DNA of 56,648 nucleotides, from assembly GCA_021373185.1 (NCBI GenBank), contig JAJFTF010000054.1, forward strand, positions 1 to 56,648, given 5' to 3'. The position numbers and the translations under genes were made by a program. Under the pieces are notes generated by a model that made no database searches, was not told the DNA's origin, and saw only the letters and a program-made list of their open reading frames with translations. Positions 17,142-25,692 of the stretch are shown in pieces. The DNA comes from Betaproteobacteria bacterium. Lineage in GTDB: Bacteria; Pseudomonadota; Gammaproteobacteria; Burkholderiales; Sulfuricellaceae. How positions within the stretch are numbered: position 1 is the first letter of the stretch; each line of letters starts with the position of its first letter.

Positions 17142-19193
17142 GTGATGATTACCCGCTTCAAGTCCAGTCTGTTCGCACACATCTTCGCCACCACCACGGC
17201 GGCCATCATCGTGCTGTTTGCCGCCATGTATCTGCTGGCGGTGCCGTTTATTCAGACTACCGTGGAGGGGATCGAGGAAAGGTCGGGGCGCACCATCCTG
17301 AACAACGTCTACGCGATGGTGGAGCAGGCACATCTTGATCTTGAAAAATATCGCCAGTCCATCGTTCTGGAACGCAAGGCGCAGCTTCGCAACATCATCA
17401 CGGTAGTCGACGCGCGCATCAAAATACTGGAAGAGCAGGTACGCACCGGCAAACTTTCCAAGGAACAGGCCAGGCACGTCCTGCTCGATGAATTGCGCCA
17501 TATCAAATACGGTCGCAATGATTACGTTTTCGCGGCAAATTACCGTTCCGTGCTGATTTCCCACCCCGACCCGGAATTGAACGGCGCAGATTTCTCCAAC
17601 AAACGGGATTTTCGCGGCAATCTGATCGTGCCGCCGATGGTGGACGGCGCACTGAGCGCAGGAGAAGGATTTTATTCCTACTGGTGGCGTCGCCTGGGGG
17701 AGCAACAACCGACCGAAAAGCTGTCCTATTACAAACATATTCCGGCATTTGATCTGATCGTCGGTACCGGCGTCTACCTGGACGACGTCGAAGTCGCCGT
17801 GCGCAACAAGCGGGACGCCGCCGTTGAAGATCTGCGCCGTCGACTGCGGGAAACCCGCCTCGCCAAGACCGGCTATGTGTTTATCTTCGACGGGAAAATG
17901 AACATGCTCATTCATCCCAACTCCAACGTCGAAGGAAAGAGTGTCGGCCACATGCTCGATCCCGCCACGAAAACCCCCTTGCTCCCCATACTGATGACGG
18001 CGGCAGATAAACCGGAAAACGTTCATTACAAATGGGACAGTCCTTCCGACCCGAACAATTATGTCTACGATAAAATTTCATGGATGCGCTATTTCAAGGA
18101 ATTCGATTGGTATATCGGCACCTCGGTCTACGTGGATGAGCTCGCCGGAAGCGCCCGGACTTTGCGCAACCGCGTGTTGGCCGTGTTCGCCATTACCCTG
18201 CTGCTTTCCGTTCTGCTGATTTACCTGTTCGTCAAAAAACTGACGGATCCGTTGCGACAATTGAGAGATACCGCATTGCGGGTGGAAAGCGGCGATTTTG
18301 ACGCGCGCTGCAACTTGAGCCGTAACGACGAGATCGGTGTCGTGGCAACGGCGTTTAATGGCATGGTGTGGCGCTTGCAAGACAACATTCGGCACCTCGA
18401 TACCAAGGTGAGTGAACGCACAGCCGAATTGGAAAAAGCCTATGAAGAACTCAAGGAACTCGACCAGCTCAAGTCTGACTTTTTATCCACGGTCTCCCAC
18501 GAACTACGCACACCCATGACCTCGGTAATCGGTTTTGCCAAGCTGATAAAAAAGAAATTGGAGAAATCGATTTTCCCGCTGGCCGCCGAAGACGAAAAGG
18601 CGGCCCATGCCATTTCCCAAGTACGGGAGAATCTCGATATCATCGTCGAAGAAAGCGAACGCCTTACCCTCATGATCAACGATGTGCTGGACAGCGCCAA
18701 GCTGGAAGCCGGCAAAGTGGAGTGGAATTTCACCACGGTAACACCGCTACGTCTGATTGAGCGGGCGACTGCCATCACCACCCCTCTGGTCGAACAGAAA
18801 GGCCTGACGCTGGTCAGCGAGGTCGAACCGGATCTACCCAATGTCCGGGGCGACGAAAACCGCTTGCTCCAGGTGTTGATCAACCTGGTTGCCAACGCCG
18901 TCAAATTCACCGAGCACGGACAGATTGCCCTGCGCGCCGAACGGCAAGGCGAATTCGTCCGCTTCAGCGTCCGCGATAGCGGTTGCGGCATTGCCGAAAA
19001 AGATCAAGGCAAGGTGTTCGACAAGTTCAAGCAGATTGGCGACACACTCACCGACAAACCGCATGGTACGGGCTTGGGATTGTCGATCTGCCAGCGAATT
19101 GTCCAGCATCACGGCGGCGAACTTTGGCTGGATTCGACGCTTGGTGAGGGCAGCATTTTTTACGTTACCGTGCCACTTAAGGAAACCATTTAA
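17142..19193 (+). CDS. Membrane histidine kinase with tandem Cache domains and HAMP
   Basis: Membrane helix 1 spans about residues 10-32. A periplasmic region of about 300 residues carries two successive single-Cache units (YVFAANYRSVLISHPDPEL ... GTGVYLDDVE and YVFIFDGKMNMLIHPN ... GTSVYVDEL). Helix 2 (about 343-364), HAMP, HisKA (phospho-His452 in TVSHELRTP) and HATPase (NLVANAVKF, GTGLGLSI) follow. There is no receiver. Paired Cache units of this type bind small organic molecules in known proteins; the ligand here is unknown. It starts at GTG 17142 or ATG 17145, immediately after the HD-GYP stop. It is the last gene of the signalling run and would need a receiver in trans, the lone receivers being obvious candidates. 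Confidence 0.88.
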   Translation: MMITRFKSSLFAHIFATTTAAIIVLFAAMYLLAVPFIQTTVEGIEERSGRTILNNVYAMVEQAHLDLEKYRQSIVLERKAQLRNIITVVDARIKILEEQVRTGKLSKEQARHVLLDELRHIKYGRNDYVFAANYRSVLISHPDPELNGADFSNKRDFRGNLIVPPMVDGALSAGEGFYSYWWRRLGEQQPTEKLSYYKHIPAFDLIVGTGVYLDDVEVAVRNKRDAAVEDLRRRLRETRLAKTGYVFIFDGKMNMLIHPNSNVEGKSVGHMLDPATKTPLLPILMTAADKPENVHYKWDSPSDPNNYVYDKISWMRYFKEFDWYIGTSVYVDELAGSARTLRNRVLAVFAITLLLSVLLIYLFVKKLTDPLRQLRDTALRVESGDFDARCNLSRNDEIGVVATAFNGMVWRLQDNIRHLDTKVSERTAELEKAYEELKELDQLKSDFLSTVSHELRTPMTSVIGFAKLIKKKLEKSIFPLAAEDEKAAHAISQVRENLDIIVEESERLTLMINDVLDSAKLEAGKVEWNFTTVTPLRLIERATAITTPLVEQKGLTLVSEVEPDLPNVRGDENRLLQVLINLVANAVKFTEHGQIALRAERQGEFVRFSVRDSGCGIAEKDQGKVFDKFKQIGDTLTDKPHGTGLGLSICQRIVQHHGGELWLDSTLGEGSIFYVTVPLKETI

Positions 19194-19210
19194 CCGGCCA
19201 TACAGCAAGC

Positions 19211-19239
19211 TTACCGAAACAAAAATCCCGCGCTATAAT
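19211..19239 (+). promoter_or_regulatory. Promoter of psiF
   Basis: TTACCG (19211-19216), a 17-base spacer and perfect TATAAT (19234-19239) precede psiF by about 60 bases. An imperfect hairpin (GCGCC at 19246-19250 with GGCGC at 19266-19270) lies in the untranslated leader. No Pho box was recognised. Confidence 0.6.
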
Positions 19240-19300
19240 CCATGAGCGCCTGTCAATACTGGCAGGGCGCATTCCACTACACTCAAGTTAAGGAGTCATC

Positions 19301-19660
19301 GTGAAAAATCTGTTGATCGCATTGTGCCTGGCAGTCGGTTTCGCTTCGCCCGCTTTTGCCGCCGAAGAAAAAGCGCCGACCGCGCAACAAAACAAGATGG
19401 GCGCCTGCAATAAGGAAGCCGGAGAAAAAGCGCTGAAAGGCGACGAGCGCAAGAAATTCATGAGCGATTGCCTGAAAGCCAAGGCGCCCGAGCCGGCAAA
19501 AGAAGCGGCTGCGCCGATGAAAGAAGAAGCGCCGAAAGAAAAGCTGACGCCGATGGCCACCTGCAACAAGGCCGCCGGCGAAAAAGCCATCAAGGGCGAT
19601 GTACGCAAGAAATTCATGAGCGACTGCCTGAAGGCCAAAGGCCCGGAAAACATGAAATAA
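19301..19660 (+). CDS. psiF: PsiF-repeat secreted protein
   Basis: This 119-aa protein has a cleavable signal peptide (MKNLLIALCLAVGFASPAFA) and two copies of the PsiF repeat. Each has the pattern M..CNKEAG-EKALKGDERKKFMSDCLKA with two cysteines, joined by an Ala/Lys/Glu-rich linker. The family is named from the phosphate-starvation-inducible psiF of E. coli; its function is unknown. The AAGGAG ribosome site is strong. It stands alone between a promoter and a terminator-like hairpin. Confidence 0.9.
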   Translation: MKNLLIALCLAVGFASPAFAAEEKAPTAQQNKMGACNKEAGEKALKGDERKKFMSDCLKAKAPEPAKEAAAPMKEEAPKEKLTPMATCNKAAGEKAIKGDVRKKFMSDCLKAKGPENMK

Positions 19661-19685
19661 GCGCACTTCATTTCCGAGTCCCCCA

Positions 19686-19705
19686 GGCCCGCCACTCGGC
19701 GGGCT
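19686..19705 (+). terminator. Terminator after psiF
   Basis: GCCCGCC (19687-19693) pairs with GGCGGGC (19698-19704) over an ACTC loop, followed by TTGTCATTT. The stem is strong and GC-rich but the T tract is interrupted. It lies 26 bases after the psiF stop. Confidence 0.6.
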
Positions 19706-19747
19706 TGTCATTTCAGGCGCGGTTATTCTCAGAAAAGGTTCGATTAA

Positions 19748-20173
19748 GTGTCAAATTGCGACATCAACATCCTCGACTTGCCAGACAAGCCCCCCGCCTC
19801 TTTTTCGGAAAAGAATGGGATCATCTCCGTGCGCGCCGACAACCCGGTCAGCGCGCTGCAAGCCGTCGCCCGGCATGCGAACATCAAGATTCTGCTGTCG
19901 CCTGCCGATGTGGAACGACTGACCGGAGCGGGAAAAATCGACATCGCCCTGGACTACCCCAATAACGCCGCCGCTGCCGCAAAAACCGCAAAAGAAATTG
20001 ACGATATGGCAACGAAAGCCTTTGCCGCCCTCGCCCGACAAAAACGCCAACGCTCATTCTGGAGAATGACAGTTTGGCTGGTTCTTGCGGCAGGGATAAT
20101 CGCGCTCGGGTTTGTCGCCGCCTTCGCTCTGCTGGATGCGGCCAACGGCAGCCGCGCCTTGCAAGGCTTTTAG
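19748..20173 (+). CDS. Hypothetical protein with one C-terminal membrane segment
   Basis: A 141-aa protein of unknown function. The first 90 residues are soluble and mixed (NILDLPDKPPASFSEKNGII), with an Ala/Lys-rich helix (YPNNAAAAAKTAKEIDDMA). Residues about 108-130 form a membrane helix (MTVWLVLAAGIIALGFVAAF). The start is GTG 19748. Codon use and GC match the neighbours, so it is probably a real gene. It is convergent with folE, with only 5 bases between the stops. Confidence 0.65.
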   Translation: MSNCDINILDLPDKPPASFSEKNGIISVRADNPVSALQAVARHANIKILLSPADVERLTGAGKIDIALDYPNNAAAAAKTAKEIDDMATKAFAALARQKRQRSFWRMTVWLVLAAGIIALGFVAAFALLDAANGSRALQGF

Positions 20174-20178
20174 CCGGC

Positions 20179-20820
20179 TTAAGGATTTCGCCGGTTAATG
20201 GCGCGCAGGAATTCCGTTCTGAACTGGTCGCTGTCGCGGAAACAACCGGCGAATGCCTGGGTATAGACCCGCTCGTCGCCCCGCCTGTCTTCACCCAGTA
20301 ACAGGCAAAGCTGCTCCGCCTCGATGACGCAGGCCGCGCCTTTGGCCTTGCCGTGCGTCACCAGCGCTTCCGCAATATCCCGCGTCATCCACTCCTGATA
20401 AGTGAAACGGTGGCCGACGGCATCGACCAGCCGCGCGATGCGCCCGAAGCCGTGCAACCGCCCGCCGGGGATGTAGGCGACATGGGCAATGCCGCGAAAC
20501 GGCACGAGATGGTGCGGACAAACGCCATGCACCGCGATGCCGCGGATCACTACCATGTCCTCACGCGAATCGGGGAAACCTTCGCCCAGCACTTCGGCGG
20601 GATCCATGTCGTAACCGCCGAGCAAGCGTTTCTCCCATAATTCGCGCACGCGCTTCGCTGTTTTGCCGGTATGCGTACTGTCGGGGGACACGCCACAGGC
20701 GCGCAACAGATCGGTGATCGCCTGCTCGAAAGCAGCGGCGTCGAACCCGCTTACGCGCGGGATGCCAATTCCATGGGGAACGGACGGAGACGAACAGGAA
20801 TCGTGGTCGCAATCATTCAT
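20179..20820 (-). CDS. folE: GTP cyclohydrolase I
   Basis: FolE converts GTP to 7,8-dihydroneopterin triphosphate, the first step of folate/pterin synthesis. Of 213 aa, the family core is clear: HTGKTAKRVRELWEKRLLGG, VHGVCPHHLVPFRGIAHVAYIP (Zn-ligand Cys and His) and GRIARLVDAVGHRFTYQEWMTRDIAEAL. A later VIEAEQLCLLL keeps the third Zn ligand, Cys. In most homologues the residue before LCM is His (EAEHLCM); here it is Gln, and the RG after it is replaced by GEDRRG, so this is a divergent member. The frame opens at 20856, but ATG 20818-20820 gives a His/Cys-containing leader of normal length. Confidence 0.87.
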   Translation of the reverse strand: MNDCDHDSCSSPSVPHGIGIPRVSGFDAAAFEQAITDLLRACGVSPDSTHTGKTAKRVRELWEKRLLGGYDMDPAEVLGEGFPDSREDMVVIRGIAVHGVCPHHLVPFRGIAHVAYIPGGRLHGFGRIARLVDAVGHRFTYQEWMTRDIAEALVTHGKAKGAACVIEAEQLCLLLGEDRRGDERVYTQAFAGCFRDSDQFRTEFLRAINRRNP

Positions 20821-21012
20821 GCGGCATTTTGTACCATGCCCGGCAGGGGCTGTCAAAACCTGAACACAGGTTTATCCACATACGCTTTTCAGGATATCTT
20901 ATTGATAAACAGAATAGTGTTTTCCCCGATACCCAAATTCACCGGAGATAAATACAATTCGTCTGCCATGACAAATTCATGTCACACCGGGAGAACCGCA
21001 GGAAACGCCAAG

Positions 21013-21441
21013 ATGAGCACACTCGAATGGCAAGACAGATACAGTGTCGGAGTCGACGAAATCGACTCCGATCACCATGAAATCGTATCCATAATCAACA
21101 AGCTGGACGAAGTCATGTCGAGCGGCAAGGCTCGCGACGGCCTGCCCTCGATCATGGGCCGACTGGTTGACTATACTCGCGACCATTTCCGCAGGGAAGA
21201 AGCGTTAATGGCGCAATACCAATACCCGGAAACAGATCAGCACAAGGAAACCCACAAGAAATTTATTGCCGAATTCGGTAAGATCCAGGCCGCACTGGTG
21301 CGGGGAAATTACGCTATCAGCATCACCTTGTTTTCCCTGCTGCGAAATTGGCTGATCGACCACATCATGGTGGTGGATCGCGATTTGGGTAAACATATCA
21401 ATCATTGCAAAAGCGTTATCGGTAAAAACATGGCGGCTTGA
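21013..21441 (+). CDS. Bacteriohemerythrin
   Basis: A 142-aa single-domain hemerythrin with a non-heme di-iron site that binds O2. The full ligand set is visible: WQDRYSVGVDEIDSDHHEI (first His), HFRREEALMAQYQYPETDQHKETHKKF (H...E...H...H) and NWLIDHIMVVDRDLGKHI (H...D). The open frame extends upstream to 20671 through folE's antisense; ATG 21013 starts exactly at the family N-terminus (MSTLEWQD). In micro-aerophilic bacteria such proteins store or sense oxygen. It is divergent from folE. Confidence 0.93.
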   Translation: MSTLEWQDRYSVGVDEIDSDHHEIVSIINKLDEVMSSGKARDGLPSIMGRLVDYTRDHFRREEALMAQYQYPETDQHKETHKKFIAEFGKIQAALVRGNYAISITLFSLLRNWLIDHIMVVDRDLGKHINHCKSVIGKNMAA

Positions 21442-21583
21442 TTCGCCCGACTAATCAAATCAAGGCAGCTCCGCTTTCGCCCGCACCTACCCCCCCTCCC
21501 CCCGCAAGCACGAATTTCCGCATCAGCCGTTTCTACAATCATAACGCATCTGCCAGCCCAGGCCAGCGCAGGAAATTTGGCGC

Positions 21584-21589
21584 TATAAT
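21584..21589 (+). promoter_or_regulatory. -10 element upstream of the aldolase-dehydrogenase gene
   Basis: A perfect TATAAT in the context GCGCTATAATGCA, 45 bases before the ATG at 21634. No good -35 is seen at 16-18 bases. The psiF promoter has the same GCGCTATAAT context. Confidence 0.45.
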
Positions 21590-21633
21590 GCATCTTTTTT
21601 ACGCCTCGCACATTTACTTATAAAGACCCGCAC

Positions 21634-23607
21634 ATGGAAAACCTGTGGAACGATAAAGAAGCCGCGCAATATCCCGATGACCTCGACCTGCGCGTTTACA
21701 CCTCGCGCCTGCTCGGACGCGACAAGTCGCTGGTGCTGCATGGCGGCGGCAACACTTCGGTAAAAATCCGGCAAAAAAATCTGCTCGGCGAAGAACAGGA
21801 CATCCTCTACGTCAAGGGCAGTGGCTGGGATCTCGAAACCATCGAGGAAGGCGGTTTCGCGCCCGTGCGCATGGCGCACCTGCTGAAGCTCGCCGAACTG
21901 GACACCCTGCCCGACCCGCAGATGGTCAACGAGCTGCTCACCCACATGACGCGCGCTTCGGCGCCCGCGCCCTCGGTCGAGACCATCCTGCACGCCACCC
22001 TGCCGTACAAATTCGTCGATCATACCCACGCCGACGCCGTCGTCACGATCACCAACACCGCCGACGGCGAGGCGCGCATCCGCGAGATTTACGGCAACTC
22101 GGTGGTGGTGATCCCCTACGTCATGCCGGGCTTCGACCTGGCTCGTCTGTGCGCGCAGAAATTTGCCGCCGAATCCACTGCCGACACCGTCGGCATGGTG
22201 CTGCTGAACCACGGTATTTTTTCGTTCGGTGACAGCGCCAAGCTGGCCTATGACCGCATGATCGAACTGGTGTCCAAGGCCGAACAATACCTTGCGCAAC
22301 AAGGCGCATGGGAAATTCCCGCCGCCGCAGCGGTTCCATCGGCGCCAGCATTGCGCGGAGAGATCGCGGCATTGCGGCGCGAAGTTTCCGCCGCCGCCGG
22401 CTTTCCGGTCATCGTCTCCTCGCACCGCGACGCAAAGAGCCTGGCCTTTGCCCGCCGCGACGACATTGCCACCGTCTCGCAGCAAGGCCCGGCCACGCCC
22501 GATCACGTCATCCGCACCAAACGCCTGCCGCAACTCGGACGCGACGTGGCCGGCTACGTCGCCAGCTATAAGAGTTATTTCGAAGCACAAGCGCCCCACG
22601 CCAAAACGCCGCTGACCATACTCGACCCGGCACCACGGCTGATCCTCGATCCGCAACTGGGACTCTGTTCGGTGGGCCGCAGCGTCAAGGATGCGGCGAT
22701 CATCAGCGAAATCTACGACCACACCATCGACATCATCACGCGCGCCACTACGCTGGGCGGCTTTCGCGCCCTGCCGGCGAAGGATATTTTCGACGTGGAA
22801 TACTGGGATCTGGAACAGGCCAAGCTGCGCAAGGGCGGCAAAGCGCCCGCCTTCGCCGGCGAAGTGGCACTGGTGACCGGCGCCGGTTCCGGCATCGGCA
22901 AGGCCTGCGTCGATTCCCTGCTGGCGCGCGGCGCGGCGGTCATCGGACTGGACATCGACCCGCAGATCACGACGCTTTACTCGCGCCCCGATTTTCTCGG
23001 CATCTGCTGCGACATCACCGACGAGACGGCCATCGTCGCCGCGCTGGAGGCCGGCGTGAGCGCCTTCGGCGGCTTGGACATGCTGATCCTGAACGCCGGC
23101 ATCTTCCCCGGCGGCTGCCGCATCGAATCCCTGGCCAGCAGCGAATGGCGCAAGGTGATGAACGTGAATCTCGACGCCAACCTGGTGCTGATGCGCGAAT
23201 GCCACCCCCTGCTCAAGGCCGCGCCCAACAGCGGACGGGTGGTCATCATCGGCTCCAAGAACGTGCCCGCTCCCGGCCCCGGCGCGGCTTCCTACTCCGC
23301 CGCCAAGGCCGGCCTCAACCAACTGGCACGGGTCGCCGCGCTGGAATGGGGCGGCGATGGCATCCGCATCAACTCGCTGCATCCCAACGCGGTATTCGAT
23401 ACCGCGATCTGGACCGAGGAAGTGCTCGCTTCCCGCGCCAAGCATTACGGCCTGACGGTCGAAGAGTACAAAACCAACAACGTGCTCAAGGTCGAAGTCC
23501 GTAGCCGCGATGTTGCGGAACTTGCCGCTGAGATGTGCGGCCCCTTATTCGCCAAGACGACAGCTTCGCAAGTGCCGGTCGATGGCGGCAACGAACGGGT
23601 GATTTAG
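21634..23607 (+). CDS. Bifunctional class II aldolase / short-chain dehydrogenase fusion
   Basis: A 657-aa fusion. Residues about 1-390 are a class II (zinc) aldolase of the RhaD/FucA type: LHGGGNTSVK, FVDHTHADAVV (HxH metal ligands) and LLNHGIFSFG (third His). Residues about 405-655 are a short-chain dehydrogenase: LVTGAGSGIGKA (NAD-binding TGxxxGIG), ILNAG, a GSK loop and YSAAK (YxxxK). Homologues are annotated as rhamnulose-1-phosphate aldolase/lactaldehyde dehydrogenase, but no rhamnose genes are nearby. mtnA is the next gene, 128 bases downstream on the same strand, so 5-methylthioribulose-1-phosphate is a more likely substrate here. That is inference from context. Confidence 0.88.
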   Translation: MENLWNDKEAAQYPDDLDLRVYTSRLLGRDKSLVLHGGGNTSVKIRQKNLLGEEQDILYVKGSGWDLETIEEGGFAPVRMAHLLKLAELDTLPDPQMVNELLTHMTRASAPAPSVETILHATLPYKFVDHTHADAVVTITNTADGEARIREIYGNSVVVIPYVMPGFDLARLCAQKFAAESTADTVGMVLLNHGIFSFGDSAKLAYDRMIELVSKAEQYLAQQGAWEIPAAAAVPSAPALRGEIAALRREVSAAAGFPVIVSSHRDAKSLAFARRDDIATVSQQGPATPDHVIRTKRLPQLGRDVAGYVASYKSYFEAQAPHAKTPLTILDPAPRLILDPQLGLCSVGRSVKDAAIISEIYDHTIDIITRATTLGGFRALPAKDIFDVEYWDLEQAKLRKGGKAPAFAGEVALVTGAGSGIGKACVDSLLARGAAVIGLDIDPQITTLYSRPDFLGICCDITDETAIVAALEAGVSAFGGLDMLILNAGIFPGGCRIESLASSEWRKVMNVNLDANLVLMRECHPLLKAAPNSGRVVIIGSKNVPAPGPGAASYSAAKAGLNQLARVAALEWGGDGIRINSLHPNAVFDTAIWTEEVLASRAKHYGLTVEEYKTNNVLKVEVRSRDVAELAAEMCGPLFAKTTASQVPVDGGNERVI

Positions 23608-23611
23608 ATTC

Positions 23612-23709
23612 ACCGCCGATGCACGCCAATAAATGCAGATGAGACACGATATTATTGACATTTCTATGGCATATTTAATCATCGGTGTTCATCTGCGTTT
23701 ATCGGCGGT
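23612..23709. repeat. Foldback repeat between aldolase and mtnA
   Basis: ACCGCCGAT (23612-23620) pairs with ATCGGCGGT (23701-23709), and internally TGCAGATG (23634-23641) with CATCTGCG (23690-23697, one mismatch). The pattern of alternating GAT/CATC words resembles the CCACGGAT family at 48958, 51136 and 53804, as a diverged member. Confidence 0.65.
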
Positions 23710-23735
23710 TAACTGATTTTTCCAGGATGATTACC

Positions 23736-24797
23736 ATGCCCACTCAAACCTCTTCAAACGTGACCACCATGCGCTGGCACAACGGCGCGCTCGAAATGAT
23801 CGACCAGCGCGTGCTGCCGGCACGTTTCGAATACATCGCCTACGATTCCGCCGCCGCCATGGCGGAAGGCATCCGCAGCATGGTGGTGCGCGGCGCGCCC
23901 GCCATCGGCTGCGCCGCCGCTTATGGCGTGGCGCTGGAAGCGTTGCGGCTGGAAAAATCATCGCCCGAAGCGTTTCGCAGCGGCATGGAAAAGGGTTTCG
24001 AAATACTGGCCGACAGCCGCCCCACGGCGATCAACCTGTTCTGGGCGCTGGCCCGGATGCGAAGGGTGTGGGAAGCCGCCGGCACTGCCGCCAACGCTGC
24101 CGTGTCGGCGCGCCTGCTGGCAGAAGCGCATGAAATCCTCGCCGAAGACATCCGCATCAACCGCGCCATGGGTGCCGCCGGTGCGGCGCTGCTGGCTGAC
24201 GGGGCGCGCGTGCTGACCCACTGCAACGCCGGCGCATTGGCGACGGCGGGCTGGGGCACCGCGCTGGGCGTGATCCGCTCGGCGGTGGAAGCCGGCAAAA
24301 AAATCTCGGTGATCGCCGACGAAACCCGCCCGTTCCTGCAAGGGGCGCGGCTCACCGCTTGGGAGATGGTGCAGGAGAACATCCCGGTCACCCTGATCAC
24401 CGACAATATGGCCGGGCACCTGATGGCGCATGGCGAAGTGGATGCCATCGTGGTCGGCACCGACCGGGTCGCCGCCAACGGCGATGTCGCCAACAAGATC
24501 GGCACCTACATGGTGGCGGTGCTGGCGCGGCGCCACAACATCCCGTTCTATGTCGCCTGCCCGCTTTCCACCATCGACTTGACCATTGCCAGCGGCGCGG
24601 ACATCCCGATTGAAGAACGGGCAGCGGAAGAGGTCATGGGCTTTCGCGAAACCCATTGGGCGGCGCAGGGCGTCAGCATCCGCAATCCGGCGTTCGACGT
24701 GACACCCGCCGAATTGGTGACGGGCCTGATCACCGAAAAAGGCGTGGTCACCCAGCCCAACCGGGAAAAGATCGCTGCATTGTTCGCCAGCGCTTAA
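23736..24797 (+). CDS. mtnA: S-methyl-5-thioribose-1-phosphate isomerase
   Basis: MtnA isomerises 5-methylthioribose-1-phosphate to 5-methylthioribulose-1-phosphate in methylthioadenosine salvage. The 353-aa protein has all family landmarks: VVRGAPAIG, LTHCNAGALATAGWGTALGV (catalytic Cys), ADETRPFLQGARLTAWE, and GTDRVAANGDVANKIGTY (catalytic Asp). I chose ATG 23736 because AGGA lies 8 bases before it. Neither mtnP/mtnK nor the classical downstream genes (mtnB, C, D) are in the window; instead the aldolase-dehydrogenase fusion lies directly upstream, suggesting a shortened salvage route. Confidence 0.93.
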   Translation: MPTQTSSNVTTMRWHNGALEMIDQRVLPARFEYIAYDSAAAMAEGIRSMVVRGAPAIGCAAAYGVALEALRLEKSSPEAFRSGMEKGFEILADSRPTAINLFWALARMRRVWEAAGTAANAAVSARLLAEAHEILAEDIRINRAMGAAGAALLADGARVLTHCNAGALATAGWGTALGVIRSAVEAGKKISVIADETRPFLQGARLTAWEMVQENIPVTLITDNMAGHLMAHGEVDAIVVGTDRVAANGDVANKIGTYMVAVLARRHNIPFYVACPLSTIDLTIASGADIPIEERAAEEVMGFRETHWAAQGVSIRNPAFDVTPAELVTGLITEKGVVTQPNREKIAALFASA

Positions 24798-24818
24798 ATC
24801 CAGAAAAGACGGCTAGCC

Positions 24819-25664
24819 TTATTCCGGCACAGTCCACACCACGCGGGTTTCCCCGCTTTTCTCCGCACCCAGCGCGACCAGCAGCTCCGGCAGCAAATTG
24901 CGCAACTGCTGTTCCAGCTTCCAGGGCGGGTTGACGATCGTCATGCCGCTGCCATTGAGCTTGAAATTGACCAGCGGTTCGAGCTGGATTTCAGCGGTGA
25001 GTATCGGCTTGATGCCGCTGGCAACCAGTTGGCGGTGGAAATGGCGCACCGGCTCGGGACTTTTGATCGGATACCAGATCGCATAAGTGCCGGTGGGAAA
25101 ACGTTTGTGCGCCTCTTTCAGGCTCGCCAGCAGGCGGCGGAATTCGTCCGGTACTTCAAATGGCGGATCGAGCAGCACCAGCGCGCGCCGGCTTGGCGGC
25201 GGCAATTGCGATTTCAGCGCGTGCTCGGCATCCAGCGCCTGAATGTGCACCTGGCGGTCGTCGCGAAACAAGCGGCTCAAGGAATCCAGCGCATCCGGGT
25301 GGATGTCGGAAAGCAGCAATGTGTCCTGCGGCCGCAGCAGCGCGCGCGCCAGACGCGGCGAGCCGGGATAGCAGGTCAGCTTGCCGTCGGCATCCGGCAG
25401 GCCAAGGCGGCGCACCAGGCTGAAAAAGGCCGCCAACTCCGGCGACGGCTGGGGCAACGCCAATGCGCGCAGAATGCCGGCCTCGGCCTCGCCGGTCTTG
25501 CTGGCCAACTCGCCGTGCAGGCTGTAAGTACCGTCTCCGGCGTGCGCGTCGAGTAGCGCAAAACCTTTTTCCTTCTGCTTGAAGTGCTCGATCATCAGCA
25601 TCAGGATCAGATGCTTGAAGACGTCGCAAAAATTGCCGGCATGGTAGCCGTGACGGTAGTTCAT
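24819..25664 (-). CDS. rlmJ: 23S rRNA (adenine-2030-N6) methyltransferase RlmJ
   Basis: RlmJ methylates A2030 of 23S rRNA. The 281-aa protein begins MNYRHGYHAGNFCDVFKH, a signature of the family, and has the SAM-binding LLDAHAGDGTYSLHG and the catalytic motif LVLLDPPFE, with a C-terminal MTIVNPPWKLEQQL. Length and start agree with E. coli YhiR/RlmJ. It is convergent with mtnA and stands alone. Confidence 0.95.
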   Translation of the reverse strand: MNYRHGYHAGNFCDVFKHLILMLMIEHFKQKEKGFALLDAHAGDGTYSLHGELASKTGEAEAGILRALALPQPSPELAAFFSLVRRLGLPDADGKLTCYPGSPRLARALLRPQDTLLLSDIHPDALDSLSRLFRDDRQVHIQALDAEHALKSQLPPPSRRALVLLDPPFEVPDEFRRLLASLKEAHKRFPTGTYAIWYPIKSPEPVRHFHRQLVASGIKPILTAEIQLEPLVNFKLNGSGMTIVNPPWKLEQQLRNLLPELLVALGAEKSGETRVVWTVPE

Positions 25665-25692
25665 GGATTAATCATCCTTGTCATAGTGCCCA

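Noticed and set aside
21486..21504. C-rich run (CCCCCCTCCCCCC) as a phase-variable tract
   Set aside because: It is non-coding, interrupted by T, and not placed in a promoter spacer that I can identify.
21583..23445. 620-codon open frame on the minus strand
   Set aside because: It is antisense to the aldolase-dehydrogenase fusion, with low-complexity Gly/Ala/Asp/Val composition typical of a shadow frame.
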